Counted from the first letter of the stretch, positions 18,651-29,334 are shown. The stretch: 64,000 nt of DNA from Methylocaldum marinum (GCF_003584645.1 NZ_AP017928.1:2704395-2768394), one strand, 5' to 3'. Notes: generated by a model from the sequence alone, not told the origin. Program-made: numbers and translations.

Positions 18651-18982
18651 CGTAGGTCGGCAATCCCTTGCCGACAAAGACGCTCGACCGGAGCGTGAAC
18701 GTCGGGATAGGATTCCCGAGCTACAGGGTGCACGGTCGTAGGTCGGCAATCCCTTGCCGACGAAGACGCTCGATCGGGGTGCGGCGTCGGGAAAGGATTC
18801 CCGACCTACAAGGCGCACGGTCGTAGGTCGGCAATCCCTTGCCGACAAAGACGCTCGACCGGGCCGCGACGTCGGGAAAGGATTCCCGAGCTACAGGGTG
18901 CACGGTCGTAGGTCGGCAATCCCTTTCCGACGAAGACGCTCGACCGGGCCATGACGTCGGGAAAAGATTGCCGAGCTACGAC
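18651..18982. repeat. Four tandem 85-86 bp repeats with internal hairpins
   Basis: Four direct repeats start at 18651, 18737, 18822 and 18907. Each begins CGTAGGTCGGCAATCCC and continues TTGCCGAC, then GACGCTCGACC, then GTCGGGA-AGGATTCCCGA. Within each unit GTAGGTCGG at the start pairs with CCGACCTAC (or CCGAGCTAC) at the end, so each can fold into a long stem. A degenerate copy lies at 22345-22505. The repeats fill most of the gap after the NosL-barrel gene. They look like amplified REP-type elements, not coding sequence. Confidence 0.85.
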
Positions 18983-19004
18983 CGATAGAGCGTATCACCC
19001 CTAG

Positions 19005-19118
19005 GGAAGCTCTGATTAAGTCCTTCGACAGGCCTTTCGACAAGCTCAGGACAGGCTTGTCGAACGCTCTCCCGAGCCTGCCGAAATGCATGAACGGAAT
19101 CAACTTAATGAGAGCGTC
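19005..19118. repeat. Dispersed repeat, family B, copy 2
   Basis: This is the second, more complete copy of the element at 10979-11072. It starts GGAAGCTCTGATTAAGTCC and contains GACAAGCTCAGGACAGGCTT and TCGAACGCTCTCC. It ends CAACTTAATGAGAGCGTCC, roughly the inverted complement of its start. It holds a 12-base inverted repeat around GACAAGC/GCTTGTC. No coding potential is seen. Confidence 0.65.
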
Positions 19119-19183
19119 CAAAACATAGGGCTTACACACCGGCGCGCCCCCGTCCTCACATTGCATCGCCGCGCGGACGAGTC

Positions 19184-20476
19184 CTATTTGAGACTCAAGC
19201 GCTCTTTCGGCGACACGATATCGCCCGTGATGTCCAAATCGATCTTCATCCGCCTCGCCGCCTCCTTGGTCGCCCTGCTACTCTTGAACGGACCGGCGAT
19301 CACTCTAAAGCGTCCATTGGCCAGGGGCACCACCCGAGCCGGAATTTGCGGCCCCTGATGATTCAGCACCGCCGCCATACGACGGGCGCTCAATTCGTCA
19401 CCGGACTCCAGCGCCGTGATGTACCAGCCCCTATCGGTCATCGCCGGCGGTTTCGGCTGACCGAACAACTCATCCGGATATTTCACAGCCACCGCATTAC
19501 TGACGAGCTGATCGAGATTGTCGCTGTTCTCGAAAATGGGTATTGGAATACCCCTGGCCTCGCTCAAAATCCGCTCGATCCGCGGTAAATCCAATTTTCG
19601 CCCTGCTTTCTTTTCGATCTTCTTGAGCTCAGACATCAGCGCTTTTTTGAGCCGCTTACCATCGAGCTCTTCATGCGGTTTATGGGCCTCCAGATAAAGT
19701 TCTCCGTCGCGCCAGCCCACCAAATAAGGCTGATTGACGATATGTACCGGCGTCTTGACCGGAACCTGCCGGTAGAGCGCTTCGATATTTTCCGGATACA
19801 AGCGGACACAACCGTTGCTGGCGCGAAGCCCGATGCCGTACGGCTTGTTGGTACCATGAATCAAATAGCTCGGACGACTCAGATACATCGCATAATCACC
19901 GAGCGGGTTGTCGGGGCCCGGCGACACCACGGCCGGAAGAGGATCCCCCTTGAGGGCATGATCCTTGCGAATGGACGCCGGAACATACCATGCCGGATGG
20001 GCCGCCTTCCGCACGATGGACATTTCTCCGGTCGGCGTCGAGCGGCCTTCGCGGCCGATGCCGACCGGAAAGGTAATCACTTCGCCGCTTGTTTTGGACG
20101 GGAAATAAAACAGGCGCATCGCCGCAAGATTGACCACGAGGCCTTTCCGGACCGTATCCGGAACCACGAATTGCATAGGCAGAATGAGGGTGCGCCCCGA
20201 CTCCGGCACCCAAAGATCGGTTCCCGGATTGGCTTCCGCGATTTCCTGCAAACCCAGGCCGAAATGCCGGGCCACATCCGGAAGAGAATCGCCTTTCTCG
20301 AGCTGTACTGTCGCCAATTGCCCGACAACACTGTCGCTTTTTCCCAACGCAAAGCGGTTGTGCTCGATGTCTTCCAGCATAGGCCGATGCGCCAGATGCC
20401 GATCCGCCAAGCGGAAAGGTGACCAGGCACAGGCGTGTAGAAGTCCGGCGCAAGCGACGAGCAGAAGCAAGCGCAT
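19184..20476 (-). CDS. L,D-transpeptidase lipoprotein with LysM and SPOR-like regions
   Basis: Envelope protein of 430 residues that probably cross-links peptidoglycan or attaches proteins to it. It starts with a lipoprotein signal (MRLLLLVACAGLLHACAWS). A LysM-like stretch follows (LEKGDSLPDVARHFGLGLQE). The YkuD catalytic domain carries YLIHGTNKPYGIG and the active-site ASNGCVRLYP with the nucleophilic Cys. The C-terminal 75 residues (WYITALESGDELSARRM, RFRVIAGPFKSSRATKEAA) resemble a SPOR peptidoglycan-binding domain. I used the ATG at 20476 because a long upstream extension lacks any signal peptide. Confidence 0.9.
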   Translation of the reverse strand: MRLLLLVACAGLLHACAWSPFRLADRHLAHRPMLEDIEHNRFALGKSDSVVGQLATVQLEKGDSLPDVARHFGLGLQEIAEANPGTDLWVPESGRTLILPMQFVVPDTVRKGLVVNLAAMRLFYFPSKTSGEVITFPVGIGREGRSTPTGEMSIVRKAAHPAWYVPASIRKDHALKGDPLPAVVSPGPDNPLGDYAMYLSRPSYLIHGTNKPYGIGLRASNGCVRLYPENIEALYRQVPVKTPVHIVNQPYLVGWRDGELYLEAHKPHEELDGKRLKKALMSELKKIEKKAGRKLDLPRIERILSEARGIPIPIFENSDNLDQLVSNAVAVKYPDELFGQPKPPAMTDRGWYITALESGDELSARRMAAVLNHQGPQIPARVVPLANGRFRVIAGPFKSSRATKEAARRMKIDLDITGDIVSPKERLSLK

Positions 20477-20939
20477 TCGGCCTAGGCTCGTCCCGGCGCT
20501 CCCGAGCTGCCTGTTTTCAGTTGAAAAAGGTGGACCAAACTCCGGTTTGCGATTGCAATCGCAGGCGTGCACCGCACGAGCCGGAGAGGGCTCGCCATGG
20601 CATACAAGAACGGAATCACTCACGGTGTTAATCCCTCCGCATTTGGCCGAAATAGCCGTTTATGCAAGCGCCATGCCCACACCAATCGACCGCTGAATGA
20701 TCGACAGTACAATGCAACGCAACAACCGGCGGCACGGCTTCCCTTCCGCTCCCTTACTTCAAGCGGCGGCGATAGGATATACCGTAATCGAACTGTAATC
20801 TAAGCTGAGTTGATCGACCGGGCTCACGGCGACGATCGGACCATATCGGAGAATCGGGGAACAATGAGATTTCGCAACTTGCGAAACAGCTGTCGGAGCG
20901 CGACAGCGGGCTGCCGCGGTAATGGCCGAGAGGACAGAA
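20477..20939. other. Intergenic region without a recognisable gene
   Basis: About 460 bases lie between two minus-strand genes. Short open frames exist on both strands, but none has a convincing ribosome site or a protein-like composition. The region should hold the promoter of the L,D-transpeptidase gene. I see no strong repeat or RNA signature. Confidence 0.5.
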
Positions 20940-21749
20940 TCAGAGCGAAGCGGTGTTGCGCGACTGCTTGCCCAGCCAGGTCTTCCATTCCTCGAACAAA
21001 CCGGCATCGCCGGCCGCGACGACCGAACGCGCCTGCAGCTCCGGCGTGAAGATAGGCTCACCCAGCAAGGTTTGCGCATGGCCTCCGGCTTCGGACAGTA
21101 TCAGCGCGCCTGCGGCATAGTCCCAAAGCTTCTGTTTGCCGTGCAAGTAAACGTGGAATCGGCCGGCTGCCAACCAGCACCATTCCAAAGCTACCGAACC
21201 CAGGTTGCGCTGCGAACTGTAGGGCGGACGCGAGGCCAGGTTCGCCGCCAGCGGCCCGAGACGCTTGAAATCGACCACGGCCAGGCTCCGCCGCAGCGGC
21301 AGCCCCGCGGGACGAGCCCGCAGCCGCACGCCATTCAGCCAGGCGCCGCGGTCGCGTTGCGCGGTAAAGCACTCGTCGCGGATCGGATCATAGACCACTC
21401 CCAAGACCGGCCGGTGTTCGATAAGCAAGGCGAGTGAAATACCGAAAAGAGGCAAACCTGAAGCGAAGTTGCTGGTCCCGTCCAGGGGATCCAGGCACCA
21501 AAGCCCGGCGTTGCTTTGCACCAGTAATTCGTGTTGCCTCTCGGCGTCCATTTCCTCGCCGAGCAGTTCGAACTGCGGATAGAGTTCCCGCAAGCGGATG
21601 GTCAGCCGCTTTTGCACGGCGAGATCAGCTTCGGTCACGACACTGCCGTCAGCTTTGAATCGTCGTTCGGTCCCGGCAAACCGGGGCAGCAATTCCTCAC
21701 GGGCCACGGTTTTGACCAGTGTGACCAAATCGTCAAAATGAGGAAGCAT
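20940..21749 (-). CDS. Inositol monophosphatase family protein
   Basis: Mg-dependent phosphatase of 269 residues in the IMPase/SuhB/CysQ superfamily. The metal-binding motifs are present: LLGEEMDAER for the first Glu, CLDPLDGTSNFASGLPLFG for the DPLDGT signature, and a C-terminal WDYAAGALILSEAGG with the third Asp. The substrate could be inositol phosphate, 3'-phosphoadenosine 5'-phosphate or fructose bisphosphate; the motifs do not decide. It stands alone between two intergenic regions rich in repeats. Confidence 0.9.
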   Translation of the reverse strand: MLPHFDDLVTLVKTVAREELLPRFAGTERRFKADGSVVTEADLAVQKRLTIRLRELYPQFELLGEEMDAERQHELLVQSNAGLWCLDPLDGTSNFASGLPLFGISLALLIEHRPVLGVVYDPIRDECFTAQRDRGAWLNGVRLRARPAGLPLRRSLAVVDFKRLGPLAANLASRPPYSSQRNLGSVALEWCWLAAGRFHVYLHGKQKLWDYAAGALILSEAGGHAQTLLGEPIFTPELQARSVVAAGDAGLFEEWKTWLGKQSRNTASL

Positions 21750-22673
21750 GAAGGCTATCCCTCAGTGGGCTCAATGCATGAATGTTCAATAACCACGTCT
21801 TGCTAAAAGGCGCCTATCGATTACTCCCGCTCCGGCCCTCCATCGCCATGCGGCGAAGCCGGAGACTCTCTCCCCTTCTCGGAGAGTACAACGTAAGGGA
21901 TCGAAACGGGATTTCCTCTTCAATAAGACCGTCTTCTATCCGTCGATTGCGTAAAGGAAACTCTGAAAAAGCATCCTTAACGGCTTTGTCCTCTTCCCGG
22001 AGGACTTATGTGCTAATAGCCTAACATGTAACGGAACCAGGTACAGTTCGTTTGCACTATCGAGCACCTCCCAACAGCCTTCTCTGGAACGAGTCATGTA
22101 GCGAGAAGAACCGGGCATTCCCGATGAGCCCGGCAGACCGGAAAGGCTCTGCTCACTGCAGCCTTGAACCGGGAGCTTTACGTGCCGGGGCAAGGCCAAA
22201 AGGAAATTTTGTTACTTTTTCAAGTGCAAACGGTCGCTTCAATCGCGGCCTTTCTCCGAGGGAGACGGCGCTTTGGCGAGCGGGGTCCGGAGCGAGAGGG
22301 ACAAAGTACATGCCATAAAATTGTGTGGAACGAGAGTGCAACAGTCGGTCGGCAATCCCTTGCCGACGAATACGCTCGACTGAGGCCGGGCGCCGGGAAG
22401 GGCGGCTTCGGCGCTCCCGAAGACGCCGTTTGCGATTGGAAGGGTCATTCGGGCGCTCCCCGGATGACCGTTTGCGATTGGGAAGGATTCCCGACCTATA
22501 GGGTGGCACGGCCTACGCACTGGATTTATGCCGTGTCACAGTCGGCCGGATTGAGCATGAAACCCCTATCCTTCCTCAGGGTTGAGGCCGTTTCCGGCAA
22601 AATCGGCACGGCCCGGCGGCCGCTGATCGTCCGATTCGACTCGTATTCGCCTCGGCATGGCCGCCGCCGAACT
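21750..22673. other. Repeat-containing intergenic region
   Basis: About 920 bases without a convincing gene. Open frames on both strands are short, Arg-rich and lack ribosome sites. The stretch near 21950 (TTGCGTAAAGGAAACTCTGAAAAAGC) resembles the ends of the family A and B elements. 22345-22505 holds a degenerate copy of the 85-bp repeat. The region probably contains the trpC 3' flank and the promoter of the phosphatase gene. Confidence 0.55.
22345..22505. repeat. Degenerate copy of the 85-bp hairpin repeat
   Basis: It begins GTCGGCAATCCCTTGCCGAC, like the units at 18651-18982, and ends GGAAGGATTCCCGACCTATAG. The middle contains a short direct repeat: GTTTGCGATTGG occurs twice, about 45 bases apart, each near an inverted repeat of GGGCGCTCCC type. 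This shows the family is dispersed and internally variable. Confidence 0.6.
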
Positions 22674-23477
22674 TCAACTCGACGCGAACAAGGCCTGTAA
22701 ACGAAGGCCCGGATCCTCCGCCGTCATGAAGGCTTCCCCGACCAGAAACGTATGGACGCCGTGCCGACGCATCAGAGACACATCCTCCGGCGTATGAATG
22801 CCGCTTTCGGTCACCACCAGTCGATCGTCGGGAATTCGTCTCAGCAAGTCGAACGTGGTGTCGAGGCGGGTCTCGAAAGTACGGAGATTCCTATTGTTGA
22901 TGCCGATCAGGGGCAGATCGAGGCGCAAAGCGCGTTCCAGTTCGGACCCATCGTGAACCTCGACGAGCACGTCCATGCCGAGATCGGCGGCAAGGTCCGA
23001 GAGTTCGCGCATGGTCCCGTCATTCAAGGCGGCGACAATCAGCAGAATGCAGTCCGCCCCGATCGCGCGGGCCTCGAAAACCTGGTACGGATCGATCATG
23101 AAATCCTTCCGCAACACCGGCAGCCGGCAAACGCTTCTAGCCTGTTGCAGGAATTCTTCGGAGCCCTGAAAGAAATCCCGGTCGGTCAGTACGGAGAGAC
23201 AAGCCGCACCGTGATCGGCATAGCTCCGGGCGATGTCCGCCGGGCGGAAATCCGGCCGCATCACGCCCTTGCTGGGCGATGCCTTCTTGATTTCAGCGAT
23301 CACCGCGGCCGCACCGTCGTCGACCTTGTTCCGCAAAGCCCGGACAAATCCACGGGGCGCATCGGCATCGCGCGCCTGTCGACGCACTTCATCCAGCGGC
23401 GTGCGCACACGGCGTTCGGCAATTTCCTCCGCTTTGCGGGCCAGAATCTTTTGCAGGATATCGGGGGGATTATTCAT
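22674..23477 (-). CDS. trpC: Indole-3-glycerol phosphate synthase
   Basis: TIM-barrel enzyme of 267 residues that closes the indole ring from CdRP in tryptophan synthesis. Seen: the N-terminal [18 protein letters not shown], then [17 protein letters not shown] with the catalytic Lys, [31 protein letters not shown] with the second Lys, [12 protein letters not shown], and VVTESGI. It is a separate gene, not fused to trpF. Its start overlaps the trpD end by eight bases. Confidence 0.98.
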   Translation of the reverse strand: MNNPPDILQKILARKAEEIAERRVRTPLDEVRRQARDADAPRGFVRALRNKVDDGAAAVIAEIKKASPSKGVMRPDFRPADIARSYADHGAACLSVLTDRDFFQGSEEFLQQARSVCRLPVLRKDFMIDPYQVFEARAIGADCILLIVAALNDGTMRELSDLAADLGMDVLVEVHDGSELERALRLDLPLIGINNRNLRTFETRLDTTFDLLRRIPDDRLVVTESGIHTPEDVSLMRRHGVHTFLVGEAFMTAEDPGLRLQALFASS

Positions 23478-24498
23478 GAGTGGCGATGGATTGACTGAAT
23501 TCGATCAAGGCGTCCAGCTTCCGCCGGGCAGAACCGTCGTCGATGGCCGCTTTCGCGCACTCGACGCCCTCCTCCAGGCTGTCCACCAGATTGGCCGCAT
23601 AAATCGCCGCCCCCGCGTTGAGGACGGTAATGTCCCGGGCCGGGCCCGGTTCCTTGTCGAGTACGCTCAGCATCATCTTCAAACTCGCGGCGGCGGTGTC
23701 GACCGTCAGCTTTCTCAAGGGCGCGCGTCTGACCTTGAATTGTTCGGGCGTTAGCGTGTAAGTCGTGATCTGACCGTCCTTGAGCTCCGCGACGTGAGTA
23801 GGCGCGCCTATGCTGATTTCGTCCAGCCCGTCCTCGGCGTGCACCACGAGCACGTGCTTGCTGCCGAGCTGACGCAGCACTTCCGCCAGCGGTTCCACCC
23901 AGACGTCGGAAAAGACACCCACCAACTGATTGGACGCGCCGGCCGGATTGGTAAGCGGTCCGAGCAAATTGAACAAGGTCCGCACCCCGATTTCCCGGCG
24001 CGGGCCAATGGCGTACTTCATGGCGCCGTGATGGCGCTGGGCGAACAGGAATCCCAGACCGATTCGATCGATGCAGGCCTTGACCTGGTCCGGCGTCAGA
24101 TCGAGATTGATGCCTGCCGCCTCCAGCACGTCGGCGCTGCCGGAACGGCTGGAAACCGAGCGATTGCCGTGCTTGGCCACCTTGCCGCCGGCTGCCGCGA
24201 CCACGAACGCCGCCGTGGTACTGATATTGAAGGTGTGGTTGGCGTCGCCGCCGGTACCGCAGGTATCGATGAGGTGCTCGCCCCGGACCGGCACTTTGGT
24301 GGCCATCTCCCGCAGGACCTTGGCTGCCGCAACCACCTCTTCCACGCTTTCACCCTTGGCGCGGAGCGCAACCAGGAACGCGCCGATTTGCGCCGGTGTG
24401 GCGCCGCCGCTCATGATGGTCCGCATCACCTTGCGCATCTGCGATGCGCCGAGATCTTTCCGATCCAGCAAAGCCTGCAGGACGACTGGTATCTCCAT
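23470..24498 (-). CDS. trpD: Anthranilate phosphoribosyltransferase
   Basis: Transfers phosphoribose from PRPP to anthranilate; 342 residues. Seen: the glycine-rich [22 protein letters not shown] motif, [19 protein letters not shown], and [11 protein letters not shown]. The N-terminal helical domain carries [23 protein letters not shown]. It lies nine bases after trpG and overlaps trpC, forming the usual trpEGDC order. Confidence 0.98.
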   Translation of the reverse strand: MEIPVVLQALLDRKDLGASQMRKVMRTIMSGGATPAQIGAFLVALRAKGESVEEVVAAAKVLREMATKVPVRGEHLIDTCGTGGDANHTFNISTTAAFVVAAAGGKVAKHGNRSVSSRSGSADVLEAAGINLDLTPDQVKACIDRIGLGFLFAQRHHGAMKYAIGPRREIGVRTLFNLLGPLTNPAGASNQLVGVFSDVWVEPLAEVLRQLGSKHVLVVHAEDGLDEISIGAPTHVAELKDGQITTYTLTPEQFKVRRAPLRKLTVDTAAASLKMMLSVLDKEPGPARDITVLNAGAAIYAANLVDSLEEGVECAKAAIDDGSARRKLDALIEFSQSIATHE

Positions 24499-24507
24499 CG
24501 AAAACCC

Positions 24508-25095
24508 TCAGCGATTCAGAAAATTCCGCAGCAGGTCGTGGCCCTGCTCCGTCAGTATGGATTCCGGATGGAATTGCACGCCCTCGATGGCCAGCTGCTT
24601 GTGCCTGACCCCCATGATTTCCTCGATCTTGCCATCCCGATCCTCGGTCCAGGCGGTGATTTCCAAGCAATCGGGGAGCGTTTCCTGCTCGATGACCAGG
24701 GAATGGTAACGGGTTGCCTGGAACGGATTGTTCAGACCGCGGAACACGCCTTGATTCCGATGGTGCACCATCGAGCACTTGCCGTGCATGATACTCTTGG
24801 CGTGAATGATGTTGCCGCCGAATGCATAACCGATGCTCTGATGCCCGAGGCAAACGCCCAAGATGGGATACTTGCCCGCATAGCGGCGGATCGTATCCAC
24901 CGAGATGCCCGCCTCTTTCGGCGTGCAGGGGCCCGGCGAAATAACGATCTTGTCCGGGGCGAACGTTTCGACTTCCTCGACGTCAATCTGGTCGTTGCGC
25001 ACCACCTCCACGTCGGCGCCCAGCTCGGCCAGATACTGGACCAGGTTGTAAGTAAACGAATCGTAGTTGTCGATCATCAAGACGCGGGATCTCAT
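24508..25095 (-). CDS. trpG: Anthranilate synthase, glutaminase subunit
   Basis: Class I glutamine amidotransferase of 195 residues that supplies ammonia to TrpE. Seen: [16 protein letters not shown] near the start, [13 protein letters not shown], the nucleophile motif [17 protein letters not shown], and the catalytic His-x-Glu in [14 protein letters not shown]. The start overlaps the trpE stop by four bases (ATGA). It could also serve para-aminobenzoate synthesis, as in many bacteria, but that cannot be told from sequence. Confidence 0.97.
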   Translation of the reverse strand: MRSRVLMIDNYDSFTYNLVQYLAELGADVEVVRNDQIDVEEVETFAPDKIVISPGPCTPKEAGISVDTIRRYAGKYPILGVCLGHQSIGYAFGGNIIHAKSIMHGKCSMVHHRNQGVFRGLNNPFQATRYHSLVIEQETLPDCLEITAWTEDRDGKIEEIMGVRHKQLAIEGVQFHPESILTEQGHDLLRNFLNR

Positions 25096-26582
25096 AAGCT
25101 GCGCCCTCCCTCGACCCCGGCTTCGGCCATGGCGACCGCGCGAAACACCGCGCGCCCTTTATTGAGGGTCTCTTCCCATTCGTTACGCGGGACGGAATCA
25201 TACACCACGCCCGCTCCCGCCTGGATATGCAGGGTCCCGTCGCGGATGACGGCGGTGCGGATGGCGATGGCCGTATCCAGGTTCCCGGACCAGCCGATGT
25301 AGCCGACCGCGCCGGAATAAATCCCGCGCTTGACCGGTTCCAGCTCGGCGATGATTTCCATGGCCCTGATCTTGGGCGCGCCGCTGACAGTCCCGGCCGG
25401 GAACGTCGCGGCCAGTACGTCGTAAGCGTCCTTGCCCTTGGTCAGGCGCCCGGTGACGTTGGATACGATATGCATGACGTGGGAATAACGCTCGATGATC
25501 ATCTTGTCGGTGACGCGGACGCTGCCGGTCTCCGCCACCCGCCCGGTATCGTTGCGACCGAGATCGATCAGCATCAGGTGTTCGGCGAGTTCCTTGGGAT
25601 CGGCCAGAAGCTCGCGCTCCAGCGCCAGATCCTCCTCGTGGGTCTTGCCGCGCCGCCGCGTGCCGGCGATTGGCCGGACGGTGACGGTCTCGTCCTCGAC
25701 GCGCACCAGGATTTCAGGCGAAGAACCGACCACGTGAAAATCCCCGAGATTCAGGTGAAACATGTAAGGCGAGGGATTCAGACAGCGCAAGGCACGGTAT
25801 AAATCCATGGGCGAAGCGGAATACGGAATCGACAGACGCTGGGAAAGAACGACCTGCATCACGTCGCCTTCGACGATGTATTCCTTCACCCTTCGCACGG
25901 CGTTTTCGAAACCCTCTTGAGTGAAACCCGAGATGAAGTCGCTTTCGTCGACCTGTTTCTCCACCCCCTGCCCCCGGTTCGCCGGCAAACGGCTTTGTCT
26001 TAGCCCCTGAACCAGATTTTCCAGGCGGTCTTGCGCCCGATGGTAGGCATTCGGCTCGGAGGGATCGGCATGGGTCAGAACCAGCAGCTTGCCGGACAGG
26101 TTATCGAAGACCAGCAACTCCTCCGACACCATCAACAAAATGTCCGGTACGCCGATCGGATCGGGCTTCTCGCAGTGCAGCTGGGGCTCGATGTAATGAA
26201 TCGTCTCGTAGCCGAAATAGCCGACCAGCCCGCCGGTGAAGCGGGGCAAGCCCTCGATCTGCGGAACTTTGAAACGTGCGCCGTAGCTCCGAATCCAGTC
26301 CAGCGGATCGCCGGTTTGCTGCGCTTCGACGATGCGCCCGTCCTTCTCGACCATGATTTCATTACCGCACACCCGGATCACGGTGCGGCACGGCAGGCCG
26401 ATGATGGAATAACGGCCCCATTGCTCGCCCCCGTGCACGGATTCGAACAGATAGGAATAAGGCGCGTCGGCCAATTTGAGATAAGCGCTCAAAGGCGTGT
26501 CGAGGTCGGCCAGAACCTCGCGGGCAAGCGGAATGCGATTGTAGCCTTGTTCGGCGTACTGCTGAAATCGTTCGGGCGTCAT
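25092..26582 (-). CDS. trpE: Anthranilate synthase component I
   Basis: Chorismate-utilising enzyme of 496 residues that makes anthranilate, the first committed step to tryptophan. Seen: the N-terminal allosteric region with [17 protein letters not shown] (LLES-like Trp-binding motif), [52 protein letters not shown] and [18 protein letters not shown]. No leader peptide or attenuator was apparent in the 150 bases upstream. The first gene of trpEGDC, 3' to gph. Confidence 0.98.
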   Translation of the reverse strand: MTPERFQQYAEQGYNRIPLAREVLADLDTPLSAYLKLADAPYSYLFESVHGGEQWGRYSIIGLPCRTVIRVCGNEIMVEKDGRIVEAQQTGDPLDWIRSYGARFKVPQIEGLPRFTGGLVGYFGYETIHYIEPQLHCEKPDPIGVPDILLMVSEELLVFDNLSGKLLVLTHADPSEPNAYHRAQDRLENLVQGLRQSRLPANRGQGVEKQVDESDFISGFTQEGFENAVRRVKEYIVEGDVMQVVLSQRLSIPYSASPMDLYRALRCLNPSPYMFHLNLGDFHVVGSSPEILVRVEDETVTVRPIAGTRRRGKTHEEDLALERELLADPKELAEHLMLIDLGRNDTGRVAETGSVRVTDKMIIERYSHVMHIVSNVTGRLTKGKDAYDVLAATFPAGTVSGAPKIRAMEIIAELEPVKRGIYSGAVGYIGWSGNLDTAIAIRTAVIRDGTLHIQAGAGVVYDSVPRNEWEETLNKGRAVFRAVAMAEAGVEGGRSL

Positions 26583-26731
26583 GATGCTTTATCCATTCAG
26601 GTAGAGCGGGTTAGCCAAGCGTAACCCAACAGACCATTCACCGGGCCAGGGCCATCCGGCCTAACCCGATCTGCGTTCGAGGCTGGTTTGGCGACACCAT
26701 CGCTCTTTCAGAACAGGTCGATCCATAGGGC

Positions 26732-27415
26732 TCATACGGCTTTCCTGAACAATGCGGGCAACTCGGTCAGAGAGGAAACGACGGCATCCGGCTCCAGGCA
26801 CTCGACGCCACTGCCGCCGTGGTAGCCGTAAGGCACGCAGACCACCATGAACCCTGCCGCCCGCGCGGCTTTGACGTCGTTGGCGGAATCCCCGACCATC
26901 AAGCTGCGGGACGGCTCGACGGCGAACCACTCCGCGGTCTTCAGCAAGGGACAAGGGTCGGGCTTATGCTTTTCGAACTGATCGCCGCAGCCGACGAACT
27001 CCATAAACTCAAGAACGCCCAGCCGATCCAGCAGCGGACGGGTAAACCTCGAATGCTTGTTGGTGACGCACGCCAGGCGAAAACCGGCGGCCCTAAGCTG
27101 CTTCAGCCCTTCGCCAACGCCGGGAAACAGGCAGCTTCGATTACAGACGTTCGCCTCGTACAAATCCATGAACATCGTCAAAGCCTCGTCGAATCGCGGC
27201 GGCTCGTCCCACGGCCACGTGTCGCCGGTCAGCGCGCGCTTCACCAGCATGTCCACGCCGTTGCCGATCCAGCCTTTCACCCGCGGCTCGCCGGCCGCAG
27301 GGAGGCCCAGCCGGTCCAGCATGGCGTCGACGGCATCGGCCAGATCCGGCGAGCTGTCGACCAGCGTGCCGTCCAGGTCGAAAGCGATGAGTTCCGGCGT
27401 GCGATCCAGCATCAA
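26732..27415 (-). CDS. gph: Phosphoglycolate phosphatase
   Basis: HAD-superfamily hydrolase of 227 residues that removes phosphate from 2-phosphoglycolate. Seen: the nucleophile motif [15 protein letters not shown], the cap domain, [15 protein letters not shown] (motif II), [14 protein letters not shown] (motif III Lys) and [18 protein letters not shown]. RuBisCO oxygenation makes phosphoglycolate, so the gene also supports the Calvin cycle here. It overlaps rpe by four bases. Confidence 0.95.
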   Translation of the reverse strand: MMLDRTPELIAFDLDGTLVDSSPDLADAVDAMLDRLGLPAAGEPRVKGWIGNGVDMLVKRALTGDTWPWDEPPRFDEALTMFMDLYEANVCNRSCLFPGVGEGLKQLRAAGFRLACVTNKHSRFTRPLLDRLGVLEFMEFVGCGDQFEKHKPDPCPLLKTAEWFAVEPSRSLMVGDSANDVKAARAAGFMVVCVPYGYHGGSGVECLEPDAVVSSLTELPALFRKAV

Positions 27416-28107
27416 ACGGCGCGGGCCTTGGCCATTTCCTCGCGCAGAGCGCGTACCACCGTATCGTAACGGTTCGGATCGCTCTCCTTGCCGGCACCGA
27501 AGATGGCCGATCCGGCGACGAAAGTGTCGGCCCCGGCCGCGGCAATCTCGCGGATATTATCCACCTTCACCCCACCGTCGATTTCCAGGCGGATGTTGCG
27601 TCCGCTGGCCTCGATACGGCGTTTGGTCTCGCGCAGTTTGTCCAGCACGTAGGGAATGAAGGACTGGCCGCCGAAACCGGGATTCACGGACATGAGCAGG
27701 ATCATGTCCAGCTTGTCCATCACGTGATCCAGGTAGTTGAGCGGGGTCGCCGGATTGAATACCAGCCCTGTTTTACAGCCGGAATCCTTGATGAGTTGGA
27801 GCGTCCGGTCCACGTGCTCGGATGCTTCCGGATGAAACGTGATATAAGATGCACCGGCCTTGGCGAAATCCGGGATAATCCTGTCCACCGGCCTGACCAT
27901 CAGGTGCACGTCGATGGGCGCGGTGACGCCGTGTTTGCGCAGTGCTTCACACACCAAAGGACCGATGGTCAGATTGGGGACGTAATGATTGTCCATCACG
28001 TCGAAATGGACGATGTCCGCGCCGGCGTTCAAAACGTTAACAACTTCCTCGCCGAGGCGGGCAAAATCGGCGGACAAAATCGAAGGCGCAATCCAGAATT
28101 CGTTCAT
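27412..28107 (-). CDS. rpe: Ribulose-phosphate 3-epimerase
   Basis: TIM-barrel epimerase of 231 residues interconverting ribulose and xylulose 5-phosphates in the pentose phosphate and Calvin cycles. Seen: [36 protein letters not shown] with metal-binding His and Asp, [24 protein letters not shown], and [12 protein letters not shown]. An in-frame TTG six codons upstream exists, but the ATG at 28107 gives the usual N terminus. It is first in rpe-gph and on the same strand as trpEGDC. Confidence 0.97.
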   Translation of the reverse strand: MNEFWIAPSILSADFARLGEEVVNVLNAGADIVHFDVMDNHYVPNLTIGPLVCEALRKHGVTAPIDVHLMVRPVDRIIPDFAKAGASYITFHPEASEHVDRTLQLIKDSGCKTGLVFNPATPLNYLDHVMDKLDMILLMSVNPGFGGQSFIPYVLDKLRETKRRIEASGRNIRLEIDGGVKVDNIREIAAAGADTFVAGSAIFGAGKESDPNRYDTVVRALREEMAKARAV

Positions 28108-28352
28108 GGGCGATGGCTCTCTCAAGAAAAAACGGAACGCTTAAGACGCTCCGATGAAAATTCAACTGGGTAGCCCCGACCTATTGCGTTTTCCAGGGGG
28201 CTTTGGGTCCAGTCCGAAAGGATTGGGTATTTTCACATTTGGCTTCCGGACGGGCAAGCTGAAGCCCCTCCAGCCACTCCCCGCCCGTTCTGCCCTTATG
28301 CTCCGAAACCAAAAGCGCTAACGGCAGAACCTGCCATTTCTCGGGAGGGAAA

Positions 28353-29279
28353 ATGGGCAAAGAGAGATCGACGGAAGAAACAACCATAACCAGGCATCCG
28401 GACCGGCTTTGGATCGAACGAAACAGCGGCCGAAACGACCTGGAGGCTTGCCTGATCATGATTCGGGGCCCCGATGTGGGAAGGCGGATCGTTCTGAATA
28501 GAGACGAAATGGTCCTCGGCCGATCAAAAAGCGCGGACGCTCAAATCGAGGAGAGCGCGGTATCCCGGAAACACGCGATCATCAGAAGGCGGGATTCGGC
28601 CTTTATCATAGAGGACCAAAACAGCAAGAACGGAACTTTCGTCAACATGAAAAAAACCATGGTGTGCGTCCTGCGCGATCAGGATCTGATCGGCATCGGA
28701 AACACCGTTTTCAAGTTCATTGCCGACAACAGCATCGAGCGCGCCTATCACGAAGCGTTGCACAAGCAGGCGATTCTCGATCCCATGCTAAAGATCCACA
28801 ACAAGAAATTCTTTCTCGAGTATCTCGAGCAAAAATGCTCCGGCAACCCGACATCCCCGCCCCGATTCGCCATCATTCTGTTCGACATCGATCATTTCAA
28901 GCGCATCAACGATAGCTACGGCCATCAAGCCGGAGACCAGGTGCTGCAGCATGTCGCCGTTACCGTGAAAACCCATCTGCGCAACACCGACATTTTCAGC
29001 CGGTACGGCGGGGAGGAATTCGCCGTCGCCCTGCCCGACAGCAATGCCCAACAAGCCGGCATCACGGCCGAGAAATTGAGGCGCACCGTCGAGGACACCG
29101 TCATCGAGCATGACCAAAGAGAAATCAAGGTCACCATCAGCCTGGGCGTCGCCTCGTTCGTACCGGCCGACGCGATAACCGGCTCGCCCCGCGATCTCAT
29201 CGATTGCGCGGACACGGCCTTGTATGAAGCGAAAAACGCCGGCCGAAACCGGGTGGTTGTCTATCCCGGCGATGGGTAA
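28353..29279 (+). CDS. FHA domain diguanylate cyclase
   Basis: Signalling protein of 308 residues. An FHA domain (about 45-120) binds phosphothreonine peptides: VLGRSKSADAQIEESAVSRKHAII, then EDQNSKNGTFVN. A GGDEF domain (about 145-305) carries LFDIDHFKRINDSYGHQAGDQVLQ and the active-site RYGGEEFAVALP, so it should make cyclic di-GMP. No receiver or membrane segment is present, which makes FHA the likely input and implies control by a Ser/Thr kinase. GGAGGGAAA precedes the ATG. It stands alone before polA. Confidence 0.93.
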   Translation: MGKERSTEETTITRHPDRLWIERNSGRNDLEACLIMIRGPDVGRRIVLNRDEMVLGRSKSADAQIEESAVSRKHAIIRRRDSAFIIEDQNSKNGTFVNMKKTMVCVLRDQDLIGIGNTVFKFIADNSIERAYHEALHKQAILDPMLKIHNKKFFLEYLEQKCSGNPTSPPRFAIILFDIDHFKRINDSYGHQAGDQVLQHVAVTVKTHLRNTDIFSRYGGEEFAVALPDSNAQQAGITAEKLRRTVEDTVIEHDQREIKVTISLGVASFVPADAITGSPRDLIDCADTALYEAKNAGRNRVVVYPGDG

Positions 29280-29334
29280 ACGCCATCGGGCTGATAAAAT
29301 GGACTTCCCGTCCCGTCCTACTCCATAAAAACCC

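Noticed and set aside
18651..18982. Regular repeats considered as a CRISPR array
   Set aside because: The entire 85-base unit is repeated with no variable spacers, and no cas genes are nearby.
22164..22700. 178-codon open frame in the repeat-rich gap upstream of trpC
   Set aside because: It has low-complexity Arg/Gly composition, includes the hairpin repeat and overlaps the trpC end.
23794..25302. 502-codon plus-strand open frame across trpD and trpG
   Set aside because: It is a shadow of three well-conserved trp genes.
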